Of a stretch of DNA of 64,000 nt, positions 23,374 through 32,569 are shown piece after piece. The notes under the pieces were generated by a model, which saw only the letters and a list, made by a program, of their open reading frames with translations, was not told the DNA's origin and made no database searches. A program made the translations under genes and the position numbers. The DNA lies in contig NZ_CP025025.1 of assembly GCF_002874535.1 (NCBI RefSeq), forward strand, positions 2,403,526-2,467,525, written 5' to 3'. This DNA is from Mesobacillus jeotgali (GTDB taxonomy: Bacteria; Bacillota; Bacilli; Bacillales; Cytobacillaceae). Each line of letters starts with the position of its first letter. Positions within the stretch are counted from its first letter, which is position 1.

Positions 23374-24096
23374 TCAGTGATAAATTGGCGGTATGTTTAT
23401 GGCTGATTGATTCTTTAAAGTAATCTGCAGGGATTTCCCTTCTGTGATGGAAGCAAAAAATACATCCTTCAAATTATGAACCGACTCTTCTGCTAAGCGT
23501 TCCATTAGCCACTTCTCATCTAAGTTAAGCTGGTAGAGAATTTTTTTATACAATTTACCGTCTATAATTAATGGCATAGCCAAATCATCAGCAGTCCTGG
23601 TCAAATTCATATCCTCCAGAGTGACTGTCGCTTTTTCTGCTTTTTTCATGACCGTTAAATTTCCGTTAGCTTCGAGGATTCCTATTCTTACATCCTGGAC
23701 ATTAAAAATATCTTTCTCTCGTAACATTAACAAAATATTATCGATTGAGTACTGTGTTTTTCGTAAGTTTTCCACAATGAATTTTCCCTCGTTAATGACC
23801 GTGATTGGTTCAAAGGTGAGTATACGCCCTATTTTCCGGCTTTTAATCTTCATGTAGGCTACCAGTTTTTGAAGCAACGCTATTAAGATAATGGCAATTC
23901 CAGTATGTATATGTGGAATCTTCGGGTCTGCAATGTCCGCCCCAACGACCGCACCAAAAGCCAATAAGATTAAAAAGTCAAAAATAGGCAACTCTCCTAT
24001 TGAGCGTCTCCCCATAAACAAAGTAGCAAACAACATCAACGGCAGAATAGTAACCACCCTGCCTAAGAGAATTAACGTTTCTTCTAAAAGTTTCAT
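23374..24096 (-). CDS. DUF421 (YetF-like) membrane protein
   Basis: 240 aa. Three N-terminal transmembrane helices (about 8-25, 37-55, 62-82) include the family signature MGRRSIGELPIFDFLILLAFGAVVGADIADP. The C-terminal domain has ITVINEGKFIVENLRKTQYSIDNILLMLREKDIFNVQDVRIGILEANGNLTV, then a second half with WLMERL and VFFASI. YetF-type proteins are widespread in sporulating Firmicutes and their function is unresolved. GGAGGAG ribosome-binding site; monocistronic. A second DUF421 gene lies at 61165. The 300 bases between it and the PBP gene (24097-24396) show no gene. Confidence 0.85.
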   Translation of the reverse strand: MKLLEETLILLGRVVTILPLMLFATLFMGRRSIGELPIFDFLILLAFGAVVGADIADPKIPHIHTGIAIILIALLQKLVAYMKIKSRKIGRILTFEPITVINEGKFIVENLRKTQYSIDNILLMLREKDIFNVQDVRIGILEANGNLTVMKKAEKATVTLEDMNLTRTADDLAMPLIIDGKLYKKILYQLNLDEKWLMERLAEESVHNLKDVFFASITEGKSLQITLKNQSAINIPPIYH

Positions 24097-24396
24097 TAGT
24101 CTCCTCCAATTGTAAGAATCCTTTAGTTAGTTTTGTTGTATTTATTTCATTTATACCAAGAGCTACAATTTATATATGCCCCAGACTCTTTCTGGAACTC
24201 AATAAGGCTATTAGCATGAATTTCATCTCATCGATTTTTCAAGCTTAAACAAATAATATGACCCCTGACGCCAGGTGAATGGCTTCAACTTTCCTGAAAT
24301 ACAGTAAATCATATATAATGGAAGGTAAATTAATGAACACCTAATTTTGGCAGCTTGAATATACACTGAAAAGCTTCACTTAAAAGGAGAAATTAT

Positions 24397-26514
24397 ATGC
24401 AATTACTGCAAAGATTTTGGGAGGCTGTTGTTCGATTTTGGAAACGGCGCCACCTGACTCAAATTTTGTTATTAATCTTATTGGTTTTCATATTACTGTC
24501 GATTCTTTGGTTTGCTTTTATCGCTAGCAGGGCAAATGTCCAGACTCTGAAGGATGGATTGAGCCAGGCAACTACCATTTATGATCACAATGGCGACGAA
24601 GCAAGCAAACTTGCTACCAACCGTACCGGTGGAGTATCGATAAAAGATATGCCAGAGCATGTGCCAAATGCCGTCATAGCGATTGAGGATGAACGATTCT
24701 ATGAACATAACGGATTCGATATTAAAGGTATCGCACGTGCTTTTTTTGGAAACCTTTTAGCTGGAGGCATTACCGGTGGTGGCAGTACCCTTACCCAGCA
24801 GCTGACAAAAAATGCTCTATTATCTTCAGAGCGGACATATAAACGTAAAGTAGAAGAATTATTTTTGGCGGTAGAGATCGAAAAGGTATATGAAAAGGAC
24901 GAAATCATAGAAATGTACTTGAACCAGGTGTATTTCGGCAGTGGCGCTTTTGGGATCAACAACGCCAGTAAAAAATATTTTGCAAAGGATATTCAGTATG
25001 TCACTATAAGTGAGGCTGCACTGCTTGCAGGCCTGCTAAAAGCACCTTCTGCCCTGGATCCTTATAATAATTATGAAGCTGCCATCAAACGCAGGAATGT
25101 TGTACTTGCCAAAATGAACGAACTAGGAATGATAACAGATACTGAATATAAACAAGCTAAATCTCAAAAGATTGTATTGGAAGACGGCGGCGGCTCACTC
25201 GCTGACCGTAAGTATCCTTCTTATGTAGATGCGGTTTTGGATGAAGCAACAAGTAAATACGGACTTACCCAGGATGAAATCATGACAAGAGGCTATCGCA
25301 TCTATACTGAACTTAATCAGGACATACAAACCGGCCTGGAAAAAGTATACCAACAGGACCATCTATTCCCTGATCGAGCCAGTGATGTTTTAGTACAGAG
25401 TGGATCCGTTCTGCTTGATCCCGGGAATGGTGGTGTCCTTGCAATGGTTGGCGGACGAGGCGAGAAGGTGTTCAGAGGCTTCAATCGTGCAACCCATCTC
25501 AGGGCTCAGCCTGGTTCGACAATGAAACCCCTGGCCGTTTACACACCGGCATTAGAAGAAGGATATAAGTATGATTCCATGCTTGTTGACAAGAAGATGT
25601 CTTTCAAAAATTATAGTCCGAAAAACTTCTCTGATACTTATCAGGGAGAAGTGCCAATGTATGAGGCAGTTGAAAAATCAATTAATATTCCTGCAGTTTG
25701 GCTTTTGAATGAAATAGGCTTGAATAAAGGAATTGATGCTGTAAGAAGATTTGGAATCAAAGTTGAAAAAGAAGACCAGAACCTTGCCCTCGCCCTCGGA
25801 GGAATGCATAATGGTGTTTCTCCCTTAAAAATGGCCGAAGCTTATTCTGTCTTCCCAAATGGCGGGAAGCGTCATGATGCCCATGTAATCACGAAAATTG
25901 TCGGTCCAACAGGCAAGGTGATTGCAGAGCATGATGGCTCAACAACGCGCGTGACTTCCAAATCAGTGGCCAATGAAATGACGTCTATCTTATTGAATGT
26001 TGTAGAAACAGGAACTGGTAAAGGAACAAATATTGAGGGTGTGGAGATCGCAGGAAAAACAGGTTCTACACAGCTTCCTTACGCAGATATCAATGGAACA
26101 AAGGACCAATGGTTTGTAGGATATACACCGAACATTGTCGGAGCAGTATGGCTTGGATATGATAAAACCGACCGCAAGCATTATTTATCCAGCAGCAGCT
26201 CAAAGGATGTAGTGCCACTGTTTAGAGCGATCATGGAAGAAACAGTGCCCCACATCGAGCAGGAAGAATTCAAAGTCCAATCAATCAACGATCGGCAGTC
26301 CGGTGCCATCGTTGATTATGAAGAGACAGAAAAAGCAATTAAGGAAAAAGCAAATGAACTAGAGAAAGAGTTAAAAGAGCGTGCTGGCCAGGTTGAAGAA
26401 AAACTAAAAGAAGAAGCTCCAAAATGGAAAAAAGTTTTTGAACAAATGCAGGAAGACGCCGGTAAGGTTGGCGACAAAGTGATAGATAAACTTAGAGAGT
26501 GGCAAGGGGAATAA
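24397..26514 (+). CDS. Class A penicillin-binding protein (PBP1A/PbpF/PbpG-like)
   Basis: 705 aa bifunctional peptidoglycan synthase. Short basic cytoplasmic tail and one transmembrane helix (about 24-46). The glycosyltransferase (GT51) domain (about 70-250) has AIEDERFYEHNGFD with the catalytic Glu at about 96 and GGSTLTQQLTKNALL. The transpeptidase domain (about 330-620) has PGSTMKP (nucleophile Ser about 374), the SIN motif in EKSINIPAVW and AGKTGSTQ (KTG about 553). A Lys/Glu-rich coiled C-terminal tail (about 640-705) follows. Length fits the B. subtilis PbpF/PbpG group, which act in spore formation; exact orthology is not certain. Monocistronic with a terminator. Confidence 0.9.
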   Translation: MQLLQRFWEAVVRFWKRRHLTQILLLILLVFILLSILWFAFIASRANVQTLKDGLSQATTIYDHNGDEASKLATNRTGGVSIKDMPEHVPNAVIAIEDERFYEHNGFDIKGIARAFFGNLLAGGITGGGSTLTQQLTKNALLSSERTYKRKVEELFLAVEIEKVYEKDEIIEMYLNQVYFGSGAFGINNASKKYFAKDIQYVTISEAALLAGLLKAPSALDPYNNYEAAIKRRNVVLAKMNELGMITDTEYKQAKSQKIVLEDGGGSLADRKYPSYVDAVLDEATSKYGLTQDEIMTRGYRIYTELNQDIQTGLEKVYQQDHLFPDRASDVLVQSGSVLLDPGNGGVLAMVGGRGEKVFRGFNRATHLRAQPGSTMKPLAVYTPALEEGYKYDSMLVDKKMSFKNYSPKNFSDTYQGEVPMYEAVEKSINIPAVWLLNEIGLNKGIDAVRRFGIKVEKEDQNLALALGGMHNGVSPLKMAEAYSVFPNGGKRHDAHVITKIVGPTGKVIAEHDGSTTRVTSKSVANEMTSILLNVVETGTGKGTNIEGVEIAGKTGSTQLPYADINGTKDQWFVGYTPNIVGAVWLGYDKTDRKHYLSSSSSKDVVPLFRAIMEETVPHIEQEEFKVQSINDRQSGAIVDYEETEKAIKEKANELEKELKERAGQVEEKLKEEAPKWKKVFEQMQEDAGKVGDKVIDKLREWQGE

Positions 26515-26523
26515 GTTTAATTT

Positions 26524-26553
26524 CGAGCAGCCTAATTGGCTGCTCGATTTTAT
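26524..26553 (+). terminator. Terminator of the PBP gene
   Basis: Perfect GAGCAGCC / GGCTGCTC stem with a 5-base loop and a T-rich tail. Confidence 0.85.
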
Positions 26554-26600
26554 TAGCACCCATCCCTGCTGCCAAATAGTGTTTTCAAAACCCGATAAAC

Positions 26601-27138
26601 AGGTCATTAAATAAAAGCGATTAGTGACCTGATGATCCATATTTTTGAAAGCAGGTCACCAATACCCCTAATTGGTGACCTAAAAATCAATCTTCTCGAA
26701 AAACAGGTCTCCAATACCCCTGATTGGTGACCTAAAAATCCATTTTCTCGAAAAGCAGGTCACCAATACCCTTGATTGGTGACCTAAGAATCCATTTTCT
26801 CGAAAAACAGGTCTCCAATACCCCTGATTGGTGACCTAAAAATCCATTTTCCTGAAAAACAGGTCACCAATACCACCCATTGGCGACCTAAAAATCAATA
26901 TTTCCGTAAAACAGGTCATCAATACCACCCATTGGCGACCTAAAAATCCATTTTCTCGAAAAACAGGTCACCAATACCACCCACTGGTGACCTAAAAATC
27001 AATATTTCCATAAACAGGTCACCAATACCACCCATTGGCGACCTAAAAATCAATATTTCCGTAAAACAGGTCACCAATACGCCAAGCTCTTAACCGATAA
27101 TATGCAAAAGAGGTAACCAATAGCCAAATTGGATACCT
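26601..27138. repeat. Tandem array of hairpin units, 52-bp period
   Basis: Eleven units start at 26601, 26653, 26705, 26757, 26809, 26861, 26913, 26965, 27016, 27068 and 27111: eight steps of 52 bp, one of 51 and a last of 43. A typical unit reads AGGTCACCAAT, 6-8 bases, ATTGGTGACCT, then about 24 bases of AT-rich spacer ending near CTCGAAAAAC. Every well-kept unit can fold into a hairpin with about 10-bp arms. The first and the last two units are degenerate. The array lies between the convergent PBP and GNAT genes and encodes nothing. Spacers are near-identical, so it is not CRISPR. Confidence 0.9.
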
Positions 27139-27147
27139 CCATTACAG

Positions 27148-27708
27148 TTAGAATATTTTAGAGTAAATACAAGTATCCCTTAGCTCCCCTTCAACAGAAA
27201 GGGAATCATTCTTTAATATTCCATCGAGAGCAAAGCCTAATTTTTCAGGGATTGCCTTGCTTTTAGTATTCAATGTATCACAGCGAATTTCGATTCTTCG
27301 GGCTTTAAGCTCACGAACGGCAAAGTCTGTGATTCCCTGGACAGCCTCTGTCATATATCCCTGCCCACTATATCGAGTGTCGATCCAATAGCCGATTTCG
27401 AACTTGGGAACTTCCCAGTTAATTCTATGTAAACCGGATGAGGCGACAAATTCCCCGGTGTCTTTCTTAAATACAAGCAACCTAAGGTCTGAACGATTTA
27501 AAAAATTTACATACCCTTGTCTAATCACTATTTCCGTTTCTTCAACCGATTGTTCTTTTTGGGCAAATGGCATCCAAGGCTGAAGTTCTTTTAATGATGC
27601 ATTGATTGATTCACATGTGACAGCACCATCACCGGGCAGCGGCATCCTGATCAAAAGCCGGTCCGTTTCAAACTCAGTTGGAAAATCCAATAATATAGGA
27701 TTCACCAT
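27148..27708 (-). CDS. GNAT family N-acetyltransferase (RimJ/RimL type)
   Basis: 186 aa. Starts with the TDRLLIRMPLPGDGAV motif usual for RimJ/RimL-like enzymes. The acetyl-CoA loop (EIGYWIDTRYSGQGYMTEAVQGITDFA, about 104-130) and the AIPEKLGFALDGILK segment are intact. The target is unknown. It lies downstream of the ABC transporter genes but is separated by a terminator. The degenerate last unit of the hairpin array may end its transcript. Confidence 0.85.
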   Translation of the reverse strand: MVNPILLDFPTEFETDRLLIRMPLPGDGAVTCESINASLKELQPWMPFAQKEQSVEETEIVIRQGYVNFLNRSDLRLLVFKKDTGEFVASSGLHRINWEVPKFEIGYWIDTRYSGQGYMTEAVQGITDFAVRELKARRIEIRCDTLNTKSKAIPEKLGFALDGILKNDSLSVEGELRDTCIYSKIF

Positions 27709-27730
27709 CCCTCTCCCCTTCCACTCTTCA

Positions 27731-27768
27731 AATTAAATAGAGCGGCCCGAGGACCGCTCTTTAATTTA
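27731..27768 (-). terminator. Terminator of the ABC transporter operon
   Basis: AGAGCGG / CCGCTCT stem around CCCGAGGA with A/T-rich flanks on both sides, 7 bp past the permease stop. Confidence 0.8.
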
Positions 27769-27774
27769 TTCTGC

Positions 27775-28719
27775 TTAAATACTGATATCCCTCTTTTGGA
27801 AAAAGAAAAAGGTGAGCATCATAAATACTGCGTAATACACAGCAAGTATGGAAAGCGAAACTGGTAATGTTATATCCTCAAGAATCCTATCCTGGAGAGC
27901 ATAGACTGTCAAATCCAAATGCGGGAAAATCAATAATTTCGCCCAAGCATATTTGTCAGCAAGCATCAGGATAATCCCACCTAGTGTCGATGAAAAGAAA
28001 AGGACAAAGATACCTATTCCAACTGCAAGAGCCTGGCTTTTAAACAATGTTGACAGCATAAAAGCAATCGTCATGATGATGAGAAGGCTTGGAATGAAGT
28101 AAAGCATTTTTAACAAGAATTGTGTACCGACAATTGCCACTTTTCTTCCTTCGAGCGTAATTTCAAACATCTTCATATTGAAATCACCACTGCCAAATAG
28201 GAGCAATCCAATTATATAGCCGGATACGATTAATGTAAGGACCAATAATAATGCATAAATAATGACAGCTATGTACTTTGACAGCAGGATTCGCCATCTT
28301 TGATGCGGACGGATTAAAAGCTGCTTGATCGTTCCATCTGAGAATTCTGCCGCAACATTGGCACTGCCCACAACTACTACGAACAAAGTTACAAGTGAAC
28401 TGACACCTACCACAACATCATTCATAAAATGCCAGTTTGTTTTCGCATTCGGATTAATGTCCTGATCCAGAAATTGCTGGGTCTGCTCAATTTGGTTTTG
28501 AATCATTTTCTTTTCGTCTCCGGATGCAGATGCCATCTGGTTTTCAAGCATGGTAATCTCAGTCTGTGTATCCTGTTTCCAATTAGGGTTAGGATCTGCA
28601 CTGAATTTAGAATAAATAATGCCTGCGATTAAAACTGCCAGTACAATAACGATCATATATATCCAGCTGGCCATTTTGCCAAAAATTTTCATTAATTCAT
28701 TTTGTATTAAAGGAATCAT
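27775..28719 (-). CDS. ABC-2 type transporter permease
   Basis: 314 aa. One N-terminal transmembrane helix (about 17-36), a large extracytoplasmic loop (about 40-100, Gln/Met-rich), then five further helices. AAEFSDGTIKQLLIRPHQRWRILLSKY (about 125-151) is the typical ABC-2 permease coupling segment. It overlaps the ATPase gene by ATGA, so translation is coupled. With the ATPase it probably exports a peptide antibiotic, lipid or similar compound (YxlFG/BcrAB type). Substrate unknown. Confidence 0.85.
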   Translation of the reverse strand: MIPLIQNELMKIFGKMASWIYMIVIVLAVLIAGIIYSKFSADPNPNWKQDTQTEITMLENQMASASGDEKKMIQNQIEQTQQFLDQDINPNAKTNWHFMNDVVVGVSSLVTLFVVVVGSANVAAEFSDGTIKQLLIRPHQRWRILLSKYIAVIIYALLLVLTLIVSGYIIGLLLFGSGDFNMKMFEITLEGRKVAIVGTQFLLKMLYFIPSLLIIMTIAFMLSTLFKSQALAVGIGIFVLFFSSTLGGIILMLADKYAWAKLLIFPHLDLTVYALQDRILEDITLPVSLSILAVYYAVFMMLTFFFFQKRDISI

Positions 28720-29657
28720 ACCATTTGCTCCTTTTTGTCTTTATTTGTGATTTCCAAGAAGCGGTCTTCAAGCGTTGCCTTTACATTTAGAATTTCAAAA
28801 ACATCTATATCATTTTCAACAAAAAGTTTGTTGATCATTGGAATTTGTTCTTTTCGCACGGATAAGGTCAGGCGCGTGCCTTTACTCGAAGTCACTTTCA
28901 CATCTGTCATGTGTTCTGTTAAGAGCTTGGAAGCAAGAGCGGGATTGGATAGTTCCACTTCTATCGTCTTAACCTTTTTAGCCTCTGATGGTTCGTTATC
29001 ATGCATCGAAGATATGTGGATCAGTTTTCCCTTCTCAATAATCGCAAATCGATCGCACATTAGCTGCATTTCTGATAATAAGTGCGATGAGACTAACACA
29101 GATGTTCCCTGGCTTGCGAGCAAGCGTAAATAATCACGGAATTCACGAATTCCTTGAGGATCAAGTCCATTTGTTGGTTCATCCAGTATGAGAATAGAAG
29201 GCTTATGTAAAATGGCTTGTGCAACCCCCAGACGCTGGCGCATCCCTAAGGAATATGTACGAACTTTATCATTGATTGCATTATCAAGACCTACCAGCTC
29301 GGTCACTTCGTTAATCCGCTCTTCAGTAATATCGCTTAATGCCATACGAGCGTAATGCTTGAGATTTTTATATCCACTAAGGTATTTATAGAACTCAGGG
29401 TTTTCTACAATAGCACCTAATTCATTCATTGCATCTGTAAAGGAATCATCCAAATCATGTCCATTAATTAGCACAGTTCCTCCTGTACGATTAATCAGAC
29501 TAACAATCATTCGGATAATCGTTGTTTTCCCTGCACCATTCGGGCCCAGGAGTCCGAATATTTCACCCCGTTCTACTTGAAAACTCACGTCATCAACAAT
29601 TGTTTTTTTACCAATTGTCTTTGTTAACGCCTTTACCTCAAGGGCAAACTGCGACAT
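28716..29657 (-). CDS. ABC transporter ATP-binding protein
   Basis: 313 aa. Walker A (GLLGPNGAGKTT, about 35-46), signature TYSLGMRQRLGVAQAIL (about 132-148), Walker B with ILILDEPTNGLDP (about 154-166) and the switch His (VSSHLLSE) are intact. A C-terminal extension (about 220-313) is typical of the BcrA/YxlF drug-resistance subgroup. First gene of the two-gene operon with the ABC-2 permease. No regulator or two-component system is adjacent. Confidence 0.9.
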   Translation of the reverse strand: MSQFALEVKALTKTIGKKTIVDDVSFQVERGEIFGLLGPNGAGKTTIIRMIVSLINRTGGTVLINGHDLDDSFTDAMNELGAIVENPEFYKYLSGYKNLKHYARMALSDITEERINEVTELVGLDNAINDKVRTYSLGMRQRLGVAQAILHKPSILILDEPTNGLDPQGIREFRDYLRLLASQGTSVLVSSHLLSEMQLMCDRFAIIEKGKLIHISSMHDNEPSEAKKVKTIEVELSNPALASKLLTEHMTDVKVTSSKGTRLTLSVRKEQIPMINKLFVENDIDVFEILNVKATLEDRFLEITNKDKKEQMV

Positions 29658-29870
29658 AGAATCTCCTCATTTCATTAAAATATTATATTTCATTACCTCA
29701 CAAAGATTAATACGATGAAAGTTGTAAAAAGTTACAAAAAAAGCAAAAAAAGATTATCATCTCAAATCCCTCTATTTTATTCTGTATATTGACCAACCTT
29801 AATACAAACGATATAAATGATATTCATATGAGTATCAAGCGTTTCAAAAATCTAATCATGAGGTGATTGT

Positions 29871-30026
29871 ATGAGTTATAAAGATCATTTGGATCCACAC
29901 TCACAACTTTTTCACCACTCTAGGTCAAGGCGCAAGCATACAAACTCGCAGATAAATGGGGAAACTCAGGTTGCACAAAATGTTCTAATTGCGAGGAGTA
30001 ACGCAAAAGCGCACCGCATGTTTTGA
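29871..30026 (+). CDS. Small basic protein, 51 aa, YpzG-like
   Basis: ATG at 29871 with a GAGGTGAT ribosome-binding site, TGA at 30024-30026. The product is His- and Arg-rich in its first half (FHHSRSRRKHTNSQINGETQ) with no membrane segment. The HSxSQ(V/I)NGETQ-like stretch recalls the Bacillus YpzG family of small proteins; this is from memory and not certain. Followed by a strong terminator. Confidence 0.6.
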   Translation: MSYKDHLDPHSQLFHHSRSRRKHTNSQINGETQVAQNVLIARSNAKAHRMF

Positions 30027-30039
30027 TTTTTTGAAACCA

Positions 30040-30078
30040 AAAAAGGAAAAGGCGCATTTACGCGTCTTTTCCTTTTTA
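30040..30078. terminator. Bidirectional terminator between the YpzG-like gene and uppP
   Basis: AAAAGGAAAAGGCGC / GCGTCTTTTCCTTTTT arms around a 6-base loop, serving both convergent genes. Confidence 0.9.
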
Positions 30079-30102
30079 ATAACACAATAAGCTGAAAGAG
30101 CA

Positions 30103-30930
30103 TTATAGAAAAATAAAATAAATCAACCCCGCCAAAATAATCCGATAGATAGCAAATGGCATTAGTTTAATTTTATTGATAAGTCTCAAAAAGAACCTTA
30201 TGAAAATTAACGCGAACACAAACGCGCTGATAAAGCCTACGGTGAAAAATGGCAATGCATCAATCGTGAAATACTCCCAATTTTTCAAAAGAGAAATGCC
30301 GCTGGCGCCAAGCATGATTGGAACCGCCATGATGAACGTGAAATCGGAAGCCGCTCGGTGGCTCATACCAAGAAGAACTCCTCCGGCAATTGTAGAACCT
30401 GACCTTGAGAATCCCGGCCATAATCCTAGACACTGGAACAAACCTACTCCCAATGCTTGTTTATAGCTGATTTGATCAACATCTTCAGTCTTGAGTTGTT
30501 TTGGTTGTAAGCGGTCTGCGAGAATTAATAGAAATGCACCTACTACTAATCCGATTATGACTGTTTGTACCGAAAATAGATATTCGTCAATGTAGTCTTC
30601 AAATAAAACACCTGTCAACCCGGCGGGAATCAAACCAACAATCACCTTAGGCAGACTTAGCCTCCCTTTGGAATCTCCGAATGAAACACCTTTTTTAAGA
30701 GCTAACAGGTTAATGAATCTTTCCTTAAACACAATGACTACTGCTAAAATAGATCCTAATTGAATGACTACTTTGAAGGTATTTGCAACAGGTTCTGTAA
30801 ATAATTGTTTAGAGTGCAATAACAGGTCATCAACAATAATCATATGACCAGTAGACGAAACAGGCGCAAATTCAGTCAATCCTTCTACTAACCCTAGTAT
30901 AAATGCCACAAATAATTCCCAAATGTTCAT
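30103..30930 (-). CDS. uppP: Undecaprenyl-diphosphatase UppP/BacA
   Basis: 275 aa, eight transmembrane helices. It recycles the lipid carrier by dephosphorylating undecaprenyl diphosphate; overexpression gives bacitracin resistance. The catalytic motifs are present: LVEGLTEFAPVSSTGHMI (about 14-31; the family's E-x4-E and PVSSxGH) and LWPGFSRSGSTIAGGVLLGMSHRAASDFTF (about 167-196; PGxSRSGxT). AAAGGAG ribosome-binding site. Monocistronic. Confidence 0.95.
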   Translation of the reverse strand: MNIWELFVAFILGLVEGLTEFAPVSSTGHMIIVDDLLLHSKQLFTEPVANTFKVVIQLGSILAVVIVFKERFINLLALKKGVSFGDSKGRLSLPKVIVGLIPAGLTGVLFEDYIDEYLFSVQTVIIGLVVGAFLLILADRLQPKQLKTEDVDQISYKQALGVGLFQCLGLWPGFSRSGSTIAGGVLLGMSHRAASDFTFIMAVPIMLGASGISLLKNWEYFTIDALPFFTVGFISAFVFALIFIRFFLRLINKIKLMPFAIYRIILAGLIYFIFL

Positions 30931-31051
30931 GAAGTGGTCTTGCTCCTTTTAGTGTTAAATTAATATGTTGGGTACTTGCCATGTTCCGAAAACCTTACTA
31001 AAAAATTTTCACACTCAATCATTTTTATCTCTATTTGGAGATTTAGTCAAG

Positions 31052-31079
31052 AAAAAAAAGCAGCCTCATGAGCTGCTTT
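31052..31079 (-). terminator. Terminator of the glycosylation operon
   Basis: On the minus strand AAAGCAGC / GCTGCTTT followed by T6-T8. The gtrA stop codon lies inside it. Confidence 0.85.
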
Positions 31080-31560
31080 GAATCTGATCCTTAAAAACAA
31101 AGGATTTTTGTCCGATATAGTTAGTGATCGTGTAGATGATTGAACCAAGAAGTATCGCAATATTTTCCGTTTCTATATAGAAATGCCAAACTGTAATGGA
31201 ATTCATGGTCCCAGTTATCTCTCGGCTGACCGAGAAGGAAAGGAAATAGCATGCCATAACCACTAAAAAAAACCTTGGTCCCCCAATTTGAAAAGGAACA
31301 CTGCTATTAAATGTAAGAGTTCGATTCAATAGATAGCTAACAGCTGCCCCTATAGCATTGCCAGTGAACGTCGCATACCAAAATGGCCATTCCAGTCCAT
31401 TTTTCAGTAAAAGCATTAGTCCCATTCCAACAAAGGTATTCAGTACGCCGACAAGCAGAAATTTAAAGAAAGGAGGAAAGTTTGCAAAACTTACGACAAT
31501 TCTTTGTGCCAGCTGGTTAGTTATTCTCAGATAGCTTCCGAGTTTCAACGATTGACTCAT
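31066..31560 (-). CDS. GtrA family membrane protein
   Basis: 164 aa with four transmembrane helices; the family mark FFKFLLVGVLNTFVGMGLMLLL lies at about 31-52. GtrA proteins help flip or transfer lipid-linked glucose or GlcNAc for cell-surface glycosylation. The GGAAGGGG ribosome-binding site of its ATG lies inside the 3' end of the glycosyltransferase gene, and the reading frames overlap by 44 bp. Last gene of the YkoS-like, GT2, GtrA operon. Confidence 0.85.
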   Translation of the reverse strand: MSQSLKLGSYLRITNQLAQRIVVSFANFPPFFKFLLVGVLNTFVGMGLMLLLKNGLEWPFWYATFTGNAIGAAVSYLLNRTLTFNSSVPFQIGGPRFFLVVMACYFLSFSVSREITGTMNSITVWHFYIETENIAILLGSIIYTITNYIGQKSFVFKDQIQSSS

Positions 31561-32551
31561 AATCTGCCCCTTCCATGTTGATCAATTTCCTTGATACCGG
31601 CAGGTTGAAGAGGTCGACATCGATAATATACTTGGGCCTCCGCTTAGTTTCCTTATAGATTTTGCCAATATACTCACCGACTAAACCCAGGGCAATTAAC
31701 TGCAGTCCCCCTATTAGCCATATCGATGTGATCAACGAAGTCCATCCGAGTTCTGTGTTACCGAACAGCTTCAATGTAAGAAAGTATAGACCGAAAACAA
31801 GGCTTACAAAAAATGAGATACACCCAACAAGCATAACGAATCTGATCGGTGTAACGGAAAATGAAGTGATTCCGTCAAAGGCAAACGCCATCATTTTTCT
31901 AAATGGATACTTCGTTTCCCCCGCAAGCCTTTCCTTTCTTTCATAATAAACAGAGGTTGAATTAAAACCTATTAACGGTACAATACCACGGAGAAACATG
32001 TTGCTTTCAGCAAAATGCTCCAATTCTTCGACCGCCCTCTTGCCCATCAAACGAAAATCCGCATGATTAAAGACTAGTTTGACTCCAAGCTTGTCCATTA
32101 GCTTGTAAAAAGCTTCTGCAGTAAAACGTTTGAATAATGTGTCACTCTCCCTGCTGCTGCGCACACCATACACAACTTCGTAACCTTCATTGAACTTCAT
32201 GACCATGTCGTTAATGGCATCGATATCATCCTGCAGATCAGCATCAATGGTGACCATGCAATCAGAAGCCTCTTTAGCTGAAAAAAGTCCGGCAAGCAGA
32301 GCATTTTGATGCCCTGCATTCCTCGAGAGCTTTAGTCCTTTTACAATTTCGCTATTCAAACTGGCCTTATAAATCAAATGCCAAGTCCTATCCTTGCTGC
32401 CATCATCGACGAATAAGATTTTGCTTTTTTCTGATACCATTTTATCAGTGACCAGTTCTCTAAGCTTTGTTGTTAACTGATTAATAGTCTCTCCCAAGAC
32501 TTCTTCCTCATTAAAACAAGGAACAATAATTGTTAAGATCGGCATATTCAT
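31517..32551 (-). CDS. Family 2 glycosyltransferase (polyprenyl-phosphate hexose synthase type, YkoT-like)
   Basis: 344 aa. The GT-A domain (about 1-235) has IIVPCFNEEEVL, FVDDGSKDRT (the DDG/S motif), LSRNAGHQNALLAG and the DADLQDD metal-binding motif. Two C-terminal transmembrane helices (about 235-300) follow. This is the GtrB/YkoT/DPM1 architecture that transfers a sugar to undecaprenyl phosphate. The next gene is gtrA and the previous one a YkoS-like membrane protein, so the three likely add a sugar to a wall polymer. Confidence 0.9.
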   Translation of the reverse strand: MNMPILTIIVPCFNEEEVLGETINQLTTKLRELVTDKMVSEKSKILFVDDGSKDRTWHLIYKASLNSEIVKGLKLSRNAGHQNALLAGLFSAKEASDCMVTIDADLQDDIDAINDMVMKFNEGYEVVYGVRSSRESDTLFKRFTAEAFYKLMDKLGVKLVFNHADFRLMGKRAVEELEHFAESNMFLRGIVPLIGFNSTSVYYERKERLAGETKYPFRKMMAFAFDGITSFSVTPIRFVMLVGCISFFVSLVFGLYFLTLKLFGNTELGWTSLITSIWLIGGLQLIALGLVGEYIGKIYKETKRRPKYIIDVDLFNLPVSRKLINMEGADYESIVETRKLSENN

Positions 32552-32569
32552 TGATTAGCCTCCTTGGTG

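Noticed and set aside
26601-27138. CRISPR-like array
   Set aside because: The intervening sequences are almost identical from unit to unit and the hairpin sits in every unit; there are no unique spacers and no cas genes nearby. It is a tandem repeat.
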